Assembly: GCF_042611095.1 (NCBI RefSeq)
Contig: NZ_JBHFPV010000002.1
Location: 558,001 to 622,000, forward strand
Source of the DNA: Meishania litoralis
GTDB lineage: Bacteria; Bacteroidota; Bacteroidia; Flavobacteriales; Flavobacteriaceae
Reading direction: 5' to 3'
DNA length: 64,000 bases
Under the pieces are notes generated by a model that worked only from the letters and a program-made list of their open reading frames with translations, was not told where the DNA came from and did not search any database. The position numbers were made by a program, and so were the translations under genes. Shown here one piece after another: positions 16,030 through 24,413 of this stretch (position 1 is its first letter; each line of letters starts with the position of its first letter).

Positions 16030-17199
16030 ATGAAAACGGACAGACGTAATTTTTTGACCCGCGGATTATCTTCAGCCGCAGGAATCGCCGCGGCATCGAT
16101 TATGCCCTATGACATGTTCTGGCATGACCTACATGCAACCGCCAGGCCCGAAACTGTTATCGTGAAACCTGAAAAGCGAACAAAACCAAAAGACGCCATT
16201 AGATTCTCCGTCATCGGTCTCAACCATGGGCATATCTATGGCATGGTCAACGCATTGCTGAACGGAGGTGGAACTTTGGTTGCCGTGTACGCCAAGGAAC
16301 CTGATTTATTGGAAAACTTCAAAAAGCGATACCCTGATGTGAAAATCGCCAAAAGCGAGGACGAGATCATTGAAGACAACTCCATACAATTGGTCGCCAG
16401 TGCGGCCATACCCGTAGACCGTGCCCCCATCGGTATTCGTGTGATGCAATCGGGTAAGGACTATATGGCAGATAAACCGGGCATTGTCACTTTTGAACAG
16501 TTCAATGAAGTAAAAAAAGTACAAAAAGAGACAAAACGGATCTATTCGATAAAGTACAGTGAGCGGTTGGGAAATCCTGCTTCGGTAATGGCCGGAAAAC
16601 TCGTGCAAGAGGGAGCCATTGGCAAAGTGGTACAACTCATAGGGCTGGGGCCCCATCGCATGCGGCCCGAAAACCGGCCAGATTGGTTCTTTTATCCTGA
16701 AAAGGCAGGGGGCATCTTATGTGATATTGGTTCGCACCAATGCGATCAGTTTCTTTATTATACCAACTCGAAACAAGCGGAGGTAAGTTTTGCGCAGACC
16801 GGAAATTTCAATATTCCAGATTATCCCGATTATCAAGATTTTGGAGATATGAGCGTGCGCAGCGATCATGCGACCGGTTATATCCGAATCGACTGGTTCA
16901 CACCTGAAGGACTCGGCACCTGGGGCGATGGCCGCACGTTTATCTTGGGTACCGAAGGATACATAGAGATGCGAAAATATATCGATATCGCGGGAAGGGA
17001 AGGCGGCAACCACTTGTTCTTGGTCAACCAGAAAGAGACCAAGTACTTTGACTGCAACAATGTGCACATGCCCTATGGCGAACAATTGGTGAGCGACGTG
17101 GTGCACCGCACTGAAACAGCGATGACCCAAGACCATTGTTTTTTGGCCACCGAACTTGCGTTGACCGGACAAAAAATCGCCCATAAATTAAAGGGGTGA
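16030..17199 (+). CDS. Tat-exported Gfo/Idh/MocA family oxidoreductase
   Basis: 389 aa. The N-terminus carries a twin-arginine signal (DRRNFLTRGLSSAAGIAAAS). The Rossmann fold begins IRFSVIGLNHGHIYGMVNALL, an atypical GxNHGH variant of the NAD-binding loop. SGKDYMADKPGIVTFEQF corresponds to the EKP motif of the family, with DKP here. The C-terminal substrate domain contains GGILCDIGSHQCDQFLYY, the GxxxDxGxH pattern. The likely activity is NAD(P)-dependent oxidation or reduction of a sugar or cyclitol in the periplasm; the substrate is unknown. It stands alone upstream of sdaA. Confidence 0.88.
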   Translation: MKTDRRNFLTRGLSSAAGIAAASIMPYDMFWHDLHATARPETVIVKPEKRTKPKDAIRFSVIGLNHGHIYGMVNALLNGGGTLVAVYAKEPDLLENFKKRYPDVKIAKSEDEIIEDNSIQLVASAAIPVDRAPIGIRVMQSGKDYMADKPGIVTFEQFNEVKKVQKETKRIYSIKYSERLGNPASVMAGKLVQEGAIGKVVQLIGLGPHRMRPENRPDWFFYPEKAGGILCDIGSHQCDQFLYYTNSKQAEVSFAQTGNFNIPDYPDYQDFGDMSVRSDHATGYIRIDWFTPEGLGTWGDGRTFILGTEGYIEMRKYIDIAGREGGNHLFLVNQKETKYFDCNNVHMPYGEQLVSDVVHRTETAMTQDHCFLATELALTGQKIAHKLKG

Positions 17200-17315
17200 A
17201 AAACCTATCGTTTAGGTGCTAAGTCCATTTTGTCCATAAGTCCGTTGTGATAAAATTTTCTTTTTCGACAACGCATATTGCCTATCTTTATCCCAAATTA
17301 AATTCTGCATAAAAG

Positions 17316-18743
17316 TTGGAGTCCATCAGTATTTTCGACATGCTAAAAATCGGAATCGGGCCTTCTAGTTCGCACACCTTGGGACCTTGGCGCGCGGCTG
17401 AACGATGGATCGCAGAAATGAAGGCCGCGGCACTCTTTGAAGAAATAGAACAAGTAACGGCACATGTCTATGGATCTTTGTCGCTCACCGGCAAGGGCCA
17501 TGCCACCGATTATGCCATTATGCTGGGGCTATCGGGAACGGATCCCGTAACCATCGAACCCTCGGATATTCAATACGTTGTACAAAAGATCAAAGACGAT
17601 CAAGTACTTCATTTCGCGGGTGAAAAAAAATTGCCCTTTGATCCCAAATCGAATATTATTTTCCATCGGAAGTTTTTACCATTCCATGCGAACGGACTCA
17701 AATTCGAGGCGATTCTTTCATCCGGAAAAAAGAAGACCAAAACCTACTATTCCATAGGTGGGGGTTTTGTTGTAACGGAGGCCCGCAAAAACGCCAAAAA
17801 GAAAATCGAAGATTTTAAATTACTGCCCTTCCCGATTCAAAAGGGCACTGAACTTCTTTCCTATTGCCAAAAAGAGCAGAAAACGATTTCGGAAATCGTC
17901 TTGGAAAATGAACGCTCTTTGAGGGACGATGCGAAAATCGATACCGAGATCCGCCGTATTTGGGAAACGATGCTCGAGTGCATGTATATCGGTTGCCATA
18001 CCGAAGGCAACCTTCCGGGCGGCCTAAACGTTCGTCGTAGGGCTTTTGATATACACAAGAATTTAATGGCGGGTGCAGCCAGTTATGATTCCCCGGAAAA
18101 TTGGCTACAGACCATTCGAAAAACAGAGGTGAAATTCAGACAGATCCTAAAATGGGTCAGTTGCTTTGCGCTTTCGGTCAATGAAGTCAACGCCTCGTTG
18201 GGAAGAGTGGTTACGGCACCCACCAATGGCAGCGCGGGCGTGATCCCTGCCGTGCTCATGTATTATATGGTCATCGAAAACCATCGGGCCGATTTCGAAC
18301 ATATCAAAAAATTCTTGCTCGTCGCCGGCGAAATAGGAAGTATCTTCAAAAAGGGAGCGACCATTTCGGCGGCCATGGGTGGATGCCAGGCCGAAATCGG
18401 GGTGTCATCGGCCATGGCGGCCGGGGCCCTGACCGAGCTTTTGGGCGGAACACCCGAACAGGTTCTCATGGCCGCAGAAATTGCCATGGAGCACCATTTA
18501 GGACTTACCTGCGACCCCATTGGCGGACTGGTTCAGATACCTTGTATCGAACGCAACAGCATGGGCGCCATAAAAGCGATCAATGCGGCCGAGCTGGCCT
18601 TGGGTTCCGATGCCTCTGAAGCGAAAGTACCATTCGATAAAGTGGTACAGACCATGTGGGAAACTGCCAAGGACATGAACGCGAAATATAAGGAAACATC
18701 AACGGGCGGCCTCGCGATCGGCGTATTCTTAAGCGATTGTTGA
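17316..18743 (+). CDS. sdaA: L-serine ammonia-lyase (iron-sulfur dependent)
   Basis: 475-aa single-chain L-serine deaminase producing pyruvate and ammonia with a [4Fe-4S] cluster. The beta domain opens ISIFDMLKIGIGPSSSHTLG. The alpha domain shows NEVNASLGRVVTAPTNGSAG and the cysteine-bearing segments MGGCQAEIGVSSAM and LTCDPIGGLVQIPCIERN, which supply cluster ligands. The start is TTG at 17316, aligning with the family N-terminus within a few residues. A TATCTTTA -7-like box lies at 17283-17290. Length fits the family. Confidence 0.95.
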   Translation: MESISIFDMLKIGIGPSSSHTLGPWRAAERWIAEMKAAALFEEIEQVTAHVYGSLSLTGKGHATDYAIMLGLSGTDPVTIEPSDIQYVVQKIKDDQVLHFAGEKKLPFDPKSNIIFHRKFLPFHANGLKFEAILSSGKKKTKTYYSIGGGFVVTEARKNAKKKIEDFKLLPFPIQKGTELLSYCQKEQKTISEIVLENERSLRDDAKIDTEIRRIWETMLECMYIGCHTEGNLPGGLNVRRRAFDIHKNLMAGAASYDSPENWLQTIRKTEVKFRQILKWVSCFALSVNEVNASLGRVVTAPTNGSAGVIPAVLMYYMVIENHRADFEHIKKFLLVAGEIGSIFKKGATISAAMGGCQAEIGVSSAMAAGALTELLGGTPEQVLMAAEIAMEHHLGLTCDPIGGLVQIPCIERNSMGAIKAINAAELALGSDASEAKVPFDKVVQTMWETAKDMNAKYKETSTGGLAIGVFLSDC

Positions 18744-18830
18744 TAAGTGTCCTCCGTATGATCGTTACTGACTTTTTCAACGAAAAATATACGCCCGACC
18801 CTAAAGATGATCGATTGCAGGAATTTTCAA

Positions 18831-18855
18831 TACTGCGCTAAGCGTAGTCGAAGTA
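18831..18855. repeat. REP-like palindrome
   Basis: CTGCGCT and AGCGTAG (18833-18847) form a near-perfect inverted repeat with a 1-nt centre, within a longer TACT...AGTA bracket. The core resembles the element at 11672-11736. It lies just before the AT-rich island. Confidence 0.5.
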
Positions 18856-18910
18856 TGGCAATTCGGATAGCAATTAGTTGTATGCCGTGGTGCCATTAGT
18901 ACTTTATTCC

Positions 18911-19495
18911 TTATAACGGCCATATTTTTTTAAATTCCACGGCTACTATTAGCATTTCCTCAGTCGGTTTTCCTCCGCTTTCGTTTAAGAAATTTTCAAA
19001 AAACTCCCAATGCGCTTTTTTCCATTTTTCAAGTGGTTCAATATCCGTTCCCATATCCATTTCAGCATATTCTTTGGAAATTTTATTGAACGGAATTGTG
19101 TCCACTTTTACATTTTCTATAATTGCTATTGCCTTTCCATTAAAGTCGGTTACGATTTGTTTTGCTCCAACAGCTGGTAAATCCGCATTGTATTGTTCGT
19201 ACAAGCTATATAGGCCTGATGAAGCTCTTTTTTCTCCAGTCAGAGTCAATTTCGCCAATCGGTTTGCGTCAGCTTCGTTATTATGAAAAAAGTCCGATTC
19301 AGGTATTCCGTCGTTTTTACATTCAGGATTTGATTCGATAAAGTCGTTCCACATTTCAGATACTGATTTATCAATTCCATCCTCGGTTTCAGTAGTCATT
19401 TCAGATTGATTGTCAGTTCCGATTTTATTTTGGTTTTTGGTTTCGTTTTTACAACCTACTAAAATCAAAAACAGGAAGATAGAAATTTGTCTCAT
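18911..19495 (-). CDS. ASCH-domain lipoprotein
   Basis: 194 aa. A lipoprotein signal (MRQISIFLFLILVGC) is followed by an S/T/E/N-rich linker to about residue 45 and an ASCH-like domain. Recognisable pieces are LAKLTLTGEKRASSGLYSLYEQ, PAVGAKQIVTDFNGKAIAIIENVKV and MDMGTDIEPLEKWKKAHWEFF. ASCH domains resemble PUA folds and are normally cytosolic RNA-binding or amidohydrolase modules, so a lipid-anchored version is odd. The gene belongs to the AT-rich island and is transcribed in the same direction as the HxlR gene. Confidence 0.8.
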   Translation of the reverse strand: MRQISIFLFLILVGCKNETKNQNKIGTDNQSEMTTETEDGIDKSVSEMWNDFIESNPECKNDGIPESDFFHNNEADANRLAKLTLTGEKRASSGLYSLYEQYNADLPAVGAKQIVTDFNGKAIAIIENVKVDTIPFNKISKEYAEMDMGTDIEPLEKWKKAHWEFFENFLNESGGKPTEEMLIVAVEFKKIWPL

Positions 19496-19654
19496 TGTTT
19501 TTCAGTATTAATGGCAACTGTCTTACATATGAAAAGTGGCGGATTTCTACTCACTAACTTTTCAGTCTTAGACTGACCTTTGATTTATATATTGTTTTTC
19601 GCTTAATCACTTAAACCGCTATTACTTATAGTACACAATGTTCTATACCGCTTA

Positions 19655-20002
19655 TCATTTTTCTTTCAATCCTTCCTTTTTCATAAGTTCGAGTCCATAA
19701 TTTCGGATTGTTTCTATAATTGGTATTGAAGTCAATCCTTTTTCAGTTATTGTATACTCTACTTTAGGTGGGACAACTGGGTAAACCTTTCGGTGAATAA
19801 ATCCCTCTGCCTCTAATTGTCTCAACTGGCTTGTGAGCATTTTGTCCGTTATGTGGGGAATGTCTTTTTTTAATTCTCCAAATCGGAAAACCCTTTCTTT
19901 CAAACGCCACAGTATTGGCATTTTCCAAGTGCCGCCTATTCTGTCCATAGCGAACTCTACCGGATTGTAATATACTTTATTGTTATAAATAAAATCTGGC
20001 AT
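19655..20002 (-). CDS. HxlR family transcriptional regulator
   Basis: 115 aa, a single winged-helix domain: NPVEFAMDRIGGTWKMPILWRL, FRFGELKKDIPHITDKMLTSQL, LEAEGFIHRKVYPVVPPKVEY and TITEKGLTSIPIIETI, which is the standard HxlR pattern. It lacks the family's usual Cys near the N-terminus (Tyr/Asn there), so it may not be a thiol switch. Start ATG at 20002, with TTG two codons upstream as the alternative. It is divergent from the DJ-1-like gene; repeats in the 120-bp gap are likely operators for both directions. Confidence 0.92.
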   Translation of the reverse strand: MPDFIYNNKVYYNPVEFAMDRIGGTWKMPILWRLKERVFRFGELKKDIPHITDKMLTSQLRQLEAEGFIHRKVYPVVPPKVEYTITEKGLTSIPIIETIRNYGLELMKKEGLKEK

Positions 20003-20014
20003 AATCAATTGATT

Positions 20015-20078
20015 TACTTATTACTTTCTAAAAAGTTAGTACCTCTCAAACGAGTAAGTATATTGTCAAAAGTAAGTA
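20015..20078. promoter_or_regulatory. Repeats in the HxlR / DJ-1-like divergent promoter
   Basis: AGTAAGTA occurs at 20053-20060 and 20071-20078, 18 bp apart. TACTTA and TTACTT copies in reverse orientation occur at 20015-20026. TACT (20022-20025) and AGTA (20038-20041) form an interrupted dyad. Such repeated half-sites fit binding by an HxlR dimer; assignment to the adjacent regulator is inference. Confidence 0.4.
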
Positions 20079-20122
20079 GATATCTGACATTTGCCTAATA
20101 ATTAAATAAAAATCAAATTCAG

Positions 20123-20983
20123 ATGAAATCAAACATTTTAATTCTCACGATACTGTCTCTTTTCACATTCAGTTCATGTCAATCTCAGACAAGTAATAAT
20201 TCAAAAAATGAAAAAATGGAAGCTAAAGTAAACGAGACTAACAGTTATGTACACGCTCACGGAATGCCTTACAAAGGTAAAATCTTGATGGTTGCAAGTA
20301 GTCCAACCGTTTCAGAACAAACAGGATGGCCAATAGGATTTTGGGCTGCCGAATTAACACATCCTCTACACGTTTTTCAGGAAGCAGGATATGAAGTAGA
20401 ATTGGTTTCAACCAAAGGTGGCAAAATTGTAATGGACGGTTATTCTAACCCAACAGACGCAAGTGGTTATTCGGCACACGATGTTATTTCATTGGGATAT
20501 ATGCAATTGGATTGGTTCAACAAAATGCTCGAAAACACCAAATCATTAAATGAGGTTAATTACAACGATTATGACGCTATCTTTTTGGTAGGTGGCCAAG
20601 GTCCAATGTATACTTTTAAAGGAAATAAAGATTTACAAAAGCTCTTTGCTAATTTCTACGAGTCTGGAAAGCCAAGTGCAGCTGTTTGTCATTCGGCAAC
20701 CTTGCTATTGGAAGCTAAAACATCTGATGGAAAACTCATTGTAGATGGTAAAACTTGGACTGGCTTTGCCAATGCAGAAGAAGAATATGCAGATAAAGCT
20801 GTTGGTCAAAAAATACAACCCTATTGGATAGAAGAGGAAGCACAAAAGTTACCAAACACGACTTTTAAAGTAGCTGCACCATTTAGTTCTTATGCTATCG
20901 AAGATGGAAACCTAATCACAGGGCAGCAGCAAAACTCTGGTGCGGCTGCCGCAAGAATGCTTATAAGTCAATTATCTAAATAG
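20123..20983 (+). CDS. DJ-1/PfpI family lipoprotein (Hsp31-like)
   Basis: 286 aa with a lipoprotein signal (MKSNILILTILSLFTFSSC). The DJ-1/PfpI fold shows GKILMVASSP, WPIGFWAAELTHPLHVFQEAGYEVELVST, YDAIFLVGGQGPMY and the nucleophile elbow AVCHSATLLL (Cys about 189). The pattern resembles the Hsp31/glyoxalase III-like subgroup; related proteins act on methylglyoxal or as chaperones. Lipid anchoring places it outside the cytosol, where such an activity would meet external electrophiles. First gene of a three-gene set divergent from HxlR. Confidence 0.9.
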   Translation: MKSNILILTILSLFTFSSCQSQTSNNSKNEKMEAKVNETNSYVHAHGMPYKGKILMVASSPTVSEQTGWPIGFWAAELTHPLHVFQEAGYEVELVSTKGGKIVMDGYSNPTDASGYSAHDVISLGYMQLDWFNKMLENTKSLNEVNYNDYDAIFLVGGQGPMYTFKGNKDLQKLFANFYESGKPSAAVCHSATLLLEAKTSDGKLIVDGKTWTGFANAEEEYADKAVGQKIQPYWIEEEAQKLPNTTFKVAAPFSSYAIEDGNLITGQQQNSGAAAARMLISQLSK

Positions 20984-21000
20984 TTATCGGTATATTCTCA

Positions 21001-21606
21001 ATGAAGGAGGTTTTATTGTTCTTCTTTTTAACCATAATTTGTTCAACAAGCAAGGCGCAAAGTTTCGAGCTTATGACTGGTACAGAGCGCATTTTTATTG
21101 ATGCACAATACCTTAAATTTTTTGACGAGCAGAATCGAGTATCACTTTTCTCAAGAGCGAGAGCTACCGCACAATACGATGAACAACGAACAGATTTATT
21201 TACAGGTGCTTACTTAAATTATACTACAAAATCTGGTTTTGGTGGAACGATACTTGGTCGTATTTCTTCCACCAATTCTGGTATAGATGCTGGAATTCAC
21301 TATTTTAAAGTAACCAATAATTTTATGATTTACGCTTTGCCGTCTATCAATTTAAGTGATGAATTGCTTTACAGTTGGTTTTCTATTCTTCGGTTTACGC
21401 CTAACTTGAAGAATGATTGGAAATTATATTCAAGTTTAGAATTATTTTCGGCATTCGGACAAATAGGACATTTAAACAGTGTTCAAAGAGTTCGACTTGG
21501 ATTAGATAGAAAAGGGTATCAATTTGGATTAGCAGTGAATTTTAATGAAAGTAGATTTTCCGATACAGATGTGAATCCTGGTGTATTTATAAGAAAACAA
21601 TTTTAA
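21001..21606 (+). CDS. Small outer-membrane beta-barrel-like protein, unknown function
   Basis: 201 aa with a signal peptide (MKEVLLFFFLTIICSTSKAQ). The mature protein alternates polar and hydrophobic residues in strands of 8-12 residues (RVSLFSRARATAQYD, GFGGTILGRISST, MIYALPSINLS, KLYSSLELFSAFG) and ends in an aromatic residue (RKQF), as many outer-membrane proteins do. The name of the family is not recognised. It starts 17 nt after the DJ-1-like gene and 9 nt before the NADP oxidoreductase gene, so the three are probably one operon. Confidence 0.7.
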   Translation: MKEVLLFFFLTIICSTSKAQSFELMTGTERIFIDAQYLKFFDEQNRVSLFSRARATAQYDEQRTDLFTGAYLNYTTKSGFGGTILGRISSTNSGIDAGIHYFKVTNNFMIYALPSINLSDELLYSWFSILRFTPNLKNDWKLYSSLELFSAFGQIGHLNSVQRVRLGLDRKGYQFGLAVNFNESRFSDTDVNPGVFIRKQF

Positions 21607-21615
21607 ACTACAATA

Positions 21616-22245
21616 ATGAAATTAGCATTTATAGGAATTGGCAATGTAGGCTTTTCATTGGCCAATAATTTTCAGAAAAAAGGGCACGAAATAATAATAG
21701 CTCACAATGATGTAGAAAGTGGTAGCGTGACAAAAGCACAGGCTAAAAACACTTCGTTTTTAGCACTACCAATTCAGGAAGCTATTGATGCTTCGGAAGT
21801 GATTTTCTTAGCAACGCCGTTCAAATTCAATGAAGATATTTTAAAACCATTAGAATTTAAAGGCAAAACTCTGATAGATTGTACCAATCCTGTTGGTGCT
21901 GGAATTTCACACGGACTGGAAAGTAAAATTTCGGGTGCTGAAAAAGTGCAAGAATGGGCAAAAAATGCCCGTGTAGTAAAAGCCTATACCATATATGGAT
22001 TTGAAAATTTAGAAAATCCAATTTTTCCAAATCACACGGTCAAACCTGCTATGCTTATTGCAGGAAATAACTCAGAAGCAAAAGGCAAAGTGAGTTTACT
22101 CAATACCGATCTAGGATTCGAAACAATAGATGTCGGTGATTTATCTCAATCGCTTCATTTAGAACATATGACGTTACTCTGGGTAAAAATGGTTCGAGCA
22201 AATGGACATCATCCAAATTTCACGTGGGCTTATTTGGAACGCTAA
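21616..22245 (+). CDS. NADP oxidoreductase, F420-dependent type Rossmann protein
   Basis: 209 aa. N-terminal dinucleotide-binding motif KLAFIGIGNVGFSLANNFQKKGHEI is followed by VIFLATPF and KTLIDCTNPV, the arrangement of the NADPH:F420 oxidoreductase (NADP_oxRed, PF03807) group. Flavobacteria are not known to make F420, so an NADPH-linked reduction of another substrate is more likely. It is the last gene of the HxlR-controlled set; HxlR next to a DJ-1 protein and a reductase suggests electrophile or redox stress, as inference. Confidence 0.85.
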   Translation: MKLAFIGIGNVGFSLANNFQKKGHEIIIAHNDVESGSVTKAQAKNTSFLALPIQEAIDASEVIFLATPFKFNEDILKPLEFKGKTLIDCTNPVGAGISHGLESKISGAEKVQEWAKNARVVKAYTIYGFENLENPIFPNHTVKPAMLIAGNNSEAKGKVSLLNTDLGFETIDVGDLSQSLHLEHMTLLWVKMVRANGHHPNFTWAYLER

Positions 22246-22297
22246 TTTTTTTTTCAAAGGACATACAACAGGGTACTAATGATGTACCAAGTTTTGA

Positions 22298-22759
22298 TTA
22301 CGGTGACCCGCACCCTTCTCTGCGGCGCGTATCGATTAAATAGATGATCTTCCAACCATCGCCTTCGTCGATCATTTGAAATGAATTGACCCCGCAATGG
22401 CTCAGTTTACCATCGATCCAGAATTCATATTCCGTCCAAGCATTGGCCATCGGGCCATCGACCTGAATACTGTACGAATTGATTTTTTCCTGAAACTTGC
22501 GCTCTTTGGGTATGCCCACGATCCCATTTAAAAAAGCATCAAAATCGTCGATGCGCAATTGGGTTTTCCCGGCCTTGTTCGTGCCGATACTCTGCAAGGT
22601 AATGTCCTTGGCCGTCAAAGCCCTTATTTTTACGGAGTCTTGCGCATGAAAGGCCTCGAAAAAATCTTCAACGGTCTTTTGTACGGCCATTTTTTCATCC
22701 GCTTGGGCATTCGCCCAAAAAGAAGCTAGGGTCGCAATTGCAAAAACTATTTTTTTCAT
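22298..22759 (-). CDS. Exported SnoaL/NTF2-like protein
   Basis: 153 aa with a signal peptide (MKKIVFAIATLASFWANAQ). The remainder fits an NTF2-like cone: AVQKTVEDFFEAFHAQDSVKIRALTAKDITLQSIG, a central FLNGIVGIPKERKFQEKI, then PMANAWTEYEFWIDGKLSHCGVNSFQMID and WKIIYLIDTRR. Such domains are small ligand-binding folds or isomerases; no catalytic set can be named here. GC content has returned to the chromosome level, so it lies outside the island. Confidence 0.8.
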   Translation of the reverse strand: MKKIVFAIATLASFWANAQADEKMAVQKTVEDFFEAFHAQDSVKIRALTAKDITLQSIGTNKAGKTQLRIDDFDAFLNGIVGIPKERKFQEKINSYSIQVDGPMANAWTEYEFWIDGKLSHCGVNSFQMIDEGDGWKIIYLIDTRRREGCGSP

Positions 22760-22881
22760 TTTGTGGATTTTTGTAAAAATAGTAAAAGATTCCGCGCTGT
22801 ATTACTTTCGTTCGAAATGGCCTTATTGGTGTTACCTGTATGACGTCAGAAGGGTACACGACAAATTTCACCGCTTACTAA

Positions 22882-22946
22882 AAAGTCCTCCCTTGATTCC
22901 TCCTAAAGAGGGAAACCTCTCCCCGCCGGGGAGATTGGAGAGGGGA
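22882..22946. repeat. GC-rich palindromic intergenic element
   Basis: A C/T-rich half (from 22886) and a G/A-rich half fold back on each other: CTCCCC (22919-22924) pairs with GGGGAG (22928-22933), and CCTCTCC (22916-22922) can instead pair with GGAGAGG (22937-22943). It lies in the 309-bp gap between 22759 and 23069, which otherwise shows no gene. Short elements of this CCTCC/GGAGG type are dispersed in flavobacterial chromosomes. Confidence 0.5.
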
Positions 22947-23068
22947 CAACAAGGAAAGAAGAAATCAAAATAAATCATTGTTGGTTGCCACAAGCGAAAT
23001 TTGCCGTACACCCCGTCAGGAGGAATCTCAACAATTTCCTTACATTTATCGCACCAAAACAAAAGGGT

Positions 23069-23887
23069 ATGTCAACGGCGAAAAAAGAATACAAAAGGAT
23101 CACCACCAAGTCATTGATCGAGATGAAACGAAATGGGGAAAAAATTTCGATGCTCACCTCCTATGACTACAGCATGGCCAAAATCGTCGACGATGCCCAT
23201 GTCGATGTCATTCTAGTGGGCGATTCAGCAAGTAACGTGATGGCCGGTCACGAGACCACCCTGCCCATAACGCTGGACCAAATGATATACCATGCCTCAT
23301 CGGTGATACGAGCGGTACACCGCGCCCTGGTCGTAGTCGATATTCCTTTTGGCAGTTATCAGAGCGACCCAAAGGAGGCGTTGCGTTCCGCCATTCGGAT
23401 CATGAAGGAAAGTGGCGCCCATGCCGTGAAATTGGAAGGCGGCATCGAGATCAAAGAATCGGTCAAACGTATTCTAAATGCGGGCATTCCGGTTATGGGG
23501 CACTTGGGGCTTACGCCCCAGTCGATATATAAATTCGGAACCTACAGTGTACGGGCCAAAGAAGACGAAGAGGCCGAGAAATTGTTGGAAGACGCCAAAC
23601 TGCTTGAAAAGCTGGGCTGTTTTGGCATCGTACTCGAAAAGATTCCGGCAGCATTGACCAAAAAAGTCTCCGAAAGTATCAGCATACCGACCATAGGGAT
23701 CGGCGGCGGAAAATATGCCGATGGCCAGGTACTGGTCATTCATGACCTATTGGGCATGACCCATGAGTTCAACCCAAGATTTCTGCGCCGCTATATGAAC
23801 CTGTACGAAGAAATGGGCAATGCGATTTCAAACTATGTAAAAGATGTCAAAAACCGGGATTTTCCGAACGATGATGAACAATATTGA
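23069..23887 (+). CDS. panB: 3-methyl-2-oxobutanoate hydroxymethyltransferase
   Basis: 272 aa, normal length for PanB, the first committed enzyme of pantothenate synthesis (transfers hydroxymethyl from methylene-THF to 2-oxoisovalerate). Marks: ISMLTSYDYSMAKIVDDA, the Mg-binding VILVGDSASNVMAGHETTLPI region, AVKLEGG, GIPVMGHLGLTPQS and GIGGGKYADGQVLVIHDLLG. The start is ATG at 23069; a frame running further upstream passes into the repeat-bearing gap and has no homology pattern. Followed at 37 nt by lspA on the same strand. Confidence 0.97.
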   Translation: MSTAKKEYKRITTKSLIEMKRNGEKISMLTSYDYSMAKIVDDAHVDVILVGDSASNVMAGHETTLPITLDQMIYHASSVIRAVHRALVVVDIPFGSYQSDPKEALRSAIRIMKESGAHAVKLEGGIEIKESVKRILNAGIPVMGHLGLTPQSIYKFGTYSVRAKEDEEAEKLLEDAKLLEKLGCFGIVLEKIPAALTKKVSESISIPTIGIGGGKYADGQVLVIHDLLGMTHEFNPRFLRRYMNLYEEMGNAISNYVKDVKNRDFPNDDEQY

Positions 23888-23924
23888 TGTCATCTTTTGA
23901 TATTCCACGTGACACGTAACAAGC

Positions 23925-24413
23925 ATGAAATTGATGCGAAGAACAATTATTTTATTGATCGTATTGCTGAACATTGGTTGCGACCAAATCTCAAAAGATG
24001 TGGTTCGCAAAAATGTAGATCCCAATGATTACATACAGGTCATTCAAGACAAATTTATTCTTACCAATGTCGAGAACACCGGTGCCATGCTGGGTTTCGG
24101 ACGTAACCTGCCCCCTATCCTCAAAGTCATTCTGCTACAGATACTGCCCGTATTGGTACTTATGATCTTACTTTTTCGAATTTTACAAAAAACAAATCTT
24201 GATAATTGGTTGATCATCGCATTTGCCTTTGTCATCGGTGGAGGTATCGGAAATCTAATAGACCGCATTCTATATGGCTCGGTAACGGACTTCTTTCAGA
24301 TCAAGATCGGATTTCTAAAAACAGGTATTTTCAATATGGCGGATGTTTCGGTCACCGTGGGCGTTCTACTGATTCTATTATTATCTTTCAGGAATAAAAA
24401 TTTGGCAATTTAG
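23925..24413 (+). CDS. lspA: Lipoprotein signal peptidase (signal peptidase II)
   Basis: 162-aa inner-membrane aspartyl protease that cuts lipoprotein precursors before the lipidated Cys. Four hydrophobic segments. Family motifs: CDQISKDVV, ENTGAMLGFG, GGGIGNLIDRI (first catalytic Asp) and FNMADVSVTVG (second catalytic Asp), with VTDFF between them. The many lipoproteins in this window would be substrates. Its stop overlaps the rluA-type start by one base, so panB, lspA and the synthase look like an operon. Confidence 0.95.
   Translation: MKLMRRTIILLIVLLNIGCDQISKDVVRKNVDPNDYIQVIQDKFILTNVENTGAMLGFGRNLPPILKVILLQILPVLVLMILLFRILQKTNLDNWLIIAFAFVIGGGIGNLIDRILYGSVTDFFQIKIGFLKTGIFNMADVSVTVGVLLILLLSFRNKNLAI

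Larger units (their letters stand above)
18894..22281. other. AT-rich five-gene island bracketed by a 9-bp inverted repeat
   Basis: Base composition drops sharply between about 18.9 and 22.2 kb: a sample line at 21001-21060 is 33% GC by count, while the sdaA sequence just before it is well above 50% in places. CATTAGTAC at 18894-18902 and its exact complement GTACTAATG at 22273-22281 flank the block. It contains an ASCH lipoprotein, an HxlR regulator, a DJ-1-like lipoprotein, a small barrel and an NADP oxidoreductase. No integrase or transposase is present. Horizontal acquisition is inference from composition. Confidence 0.5.

Noticed and set aside
17221..17300. Full-consensus promoter for sdaA
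   Set aside because: A TATCTTTA box is present at 17283-17290, but no TTG lies 17-23 bp upstream, so only the -7 element is reported within the gene entry.
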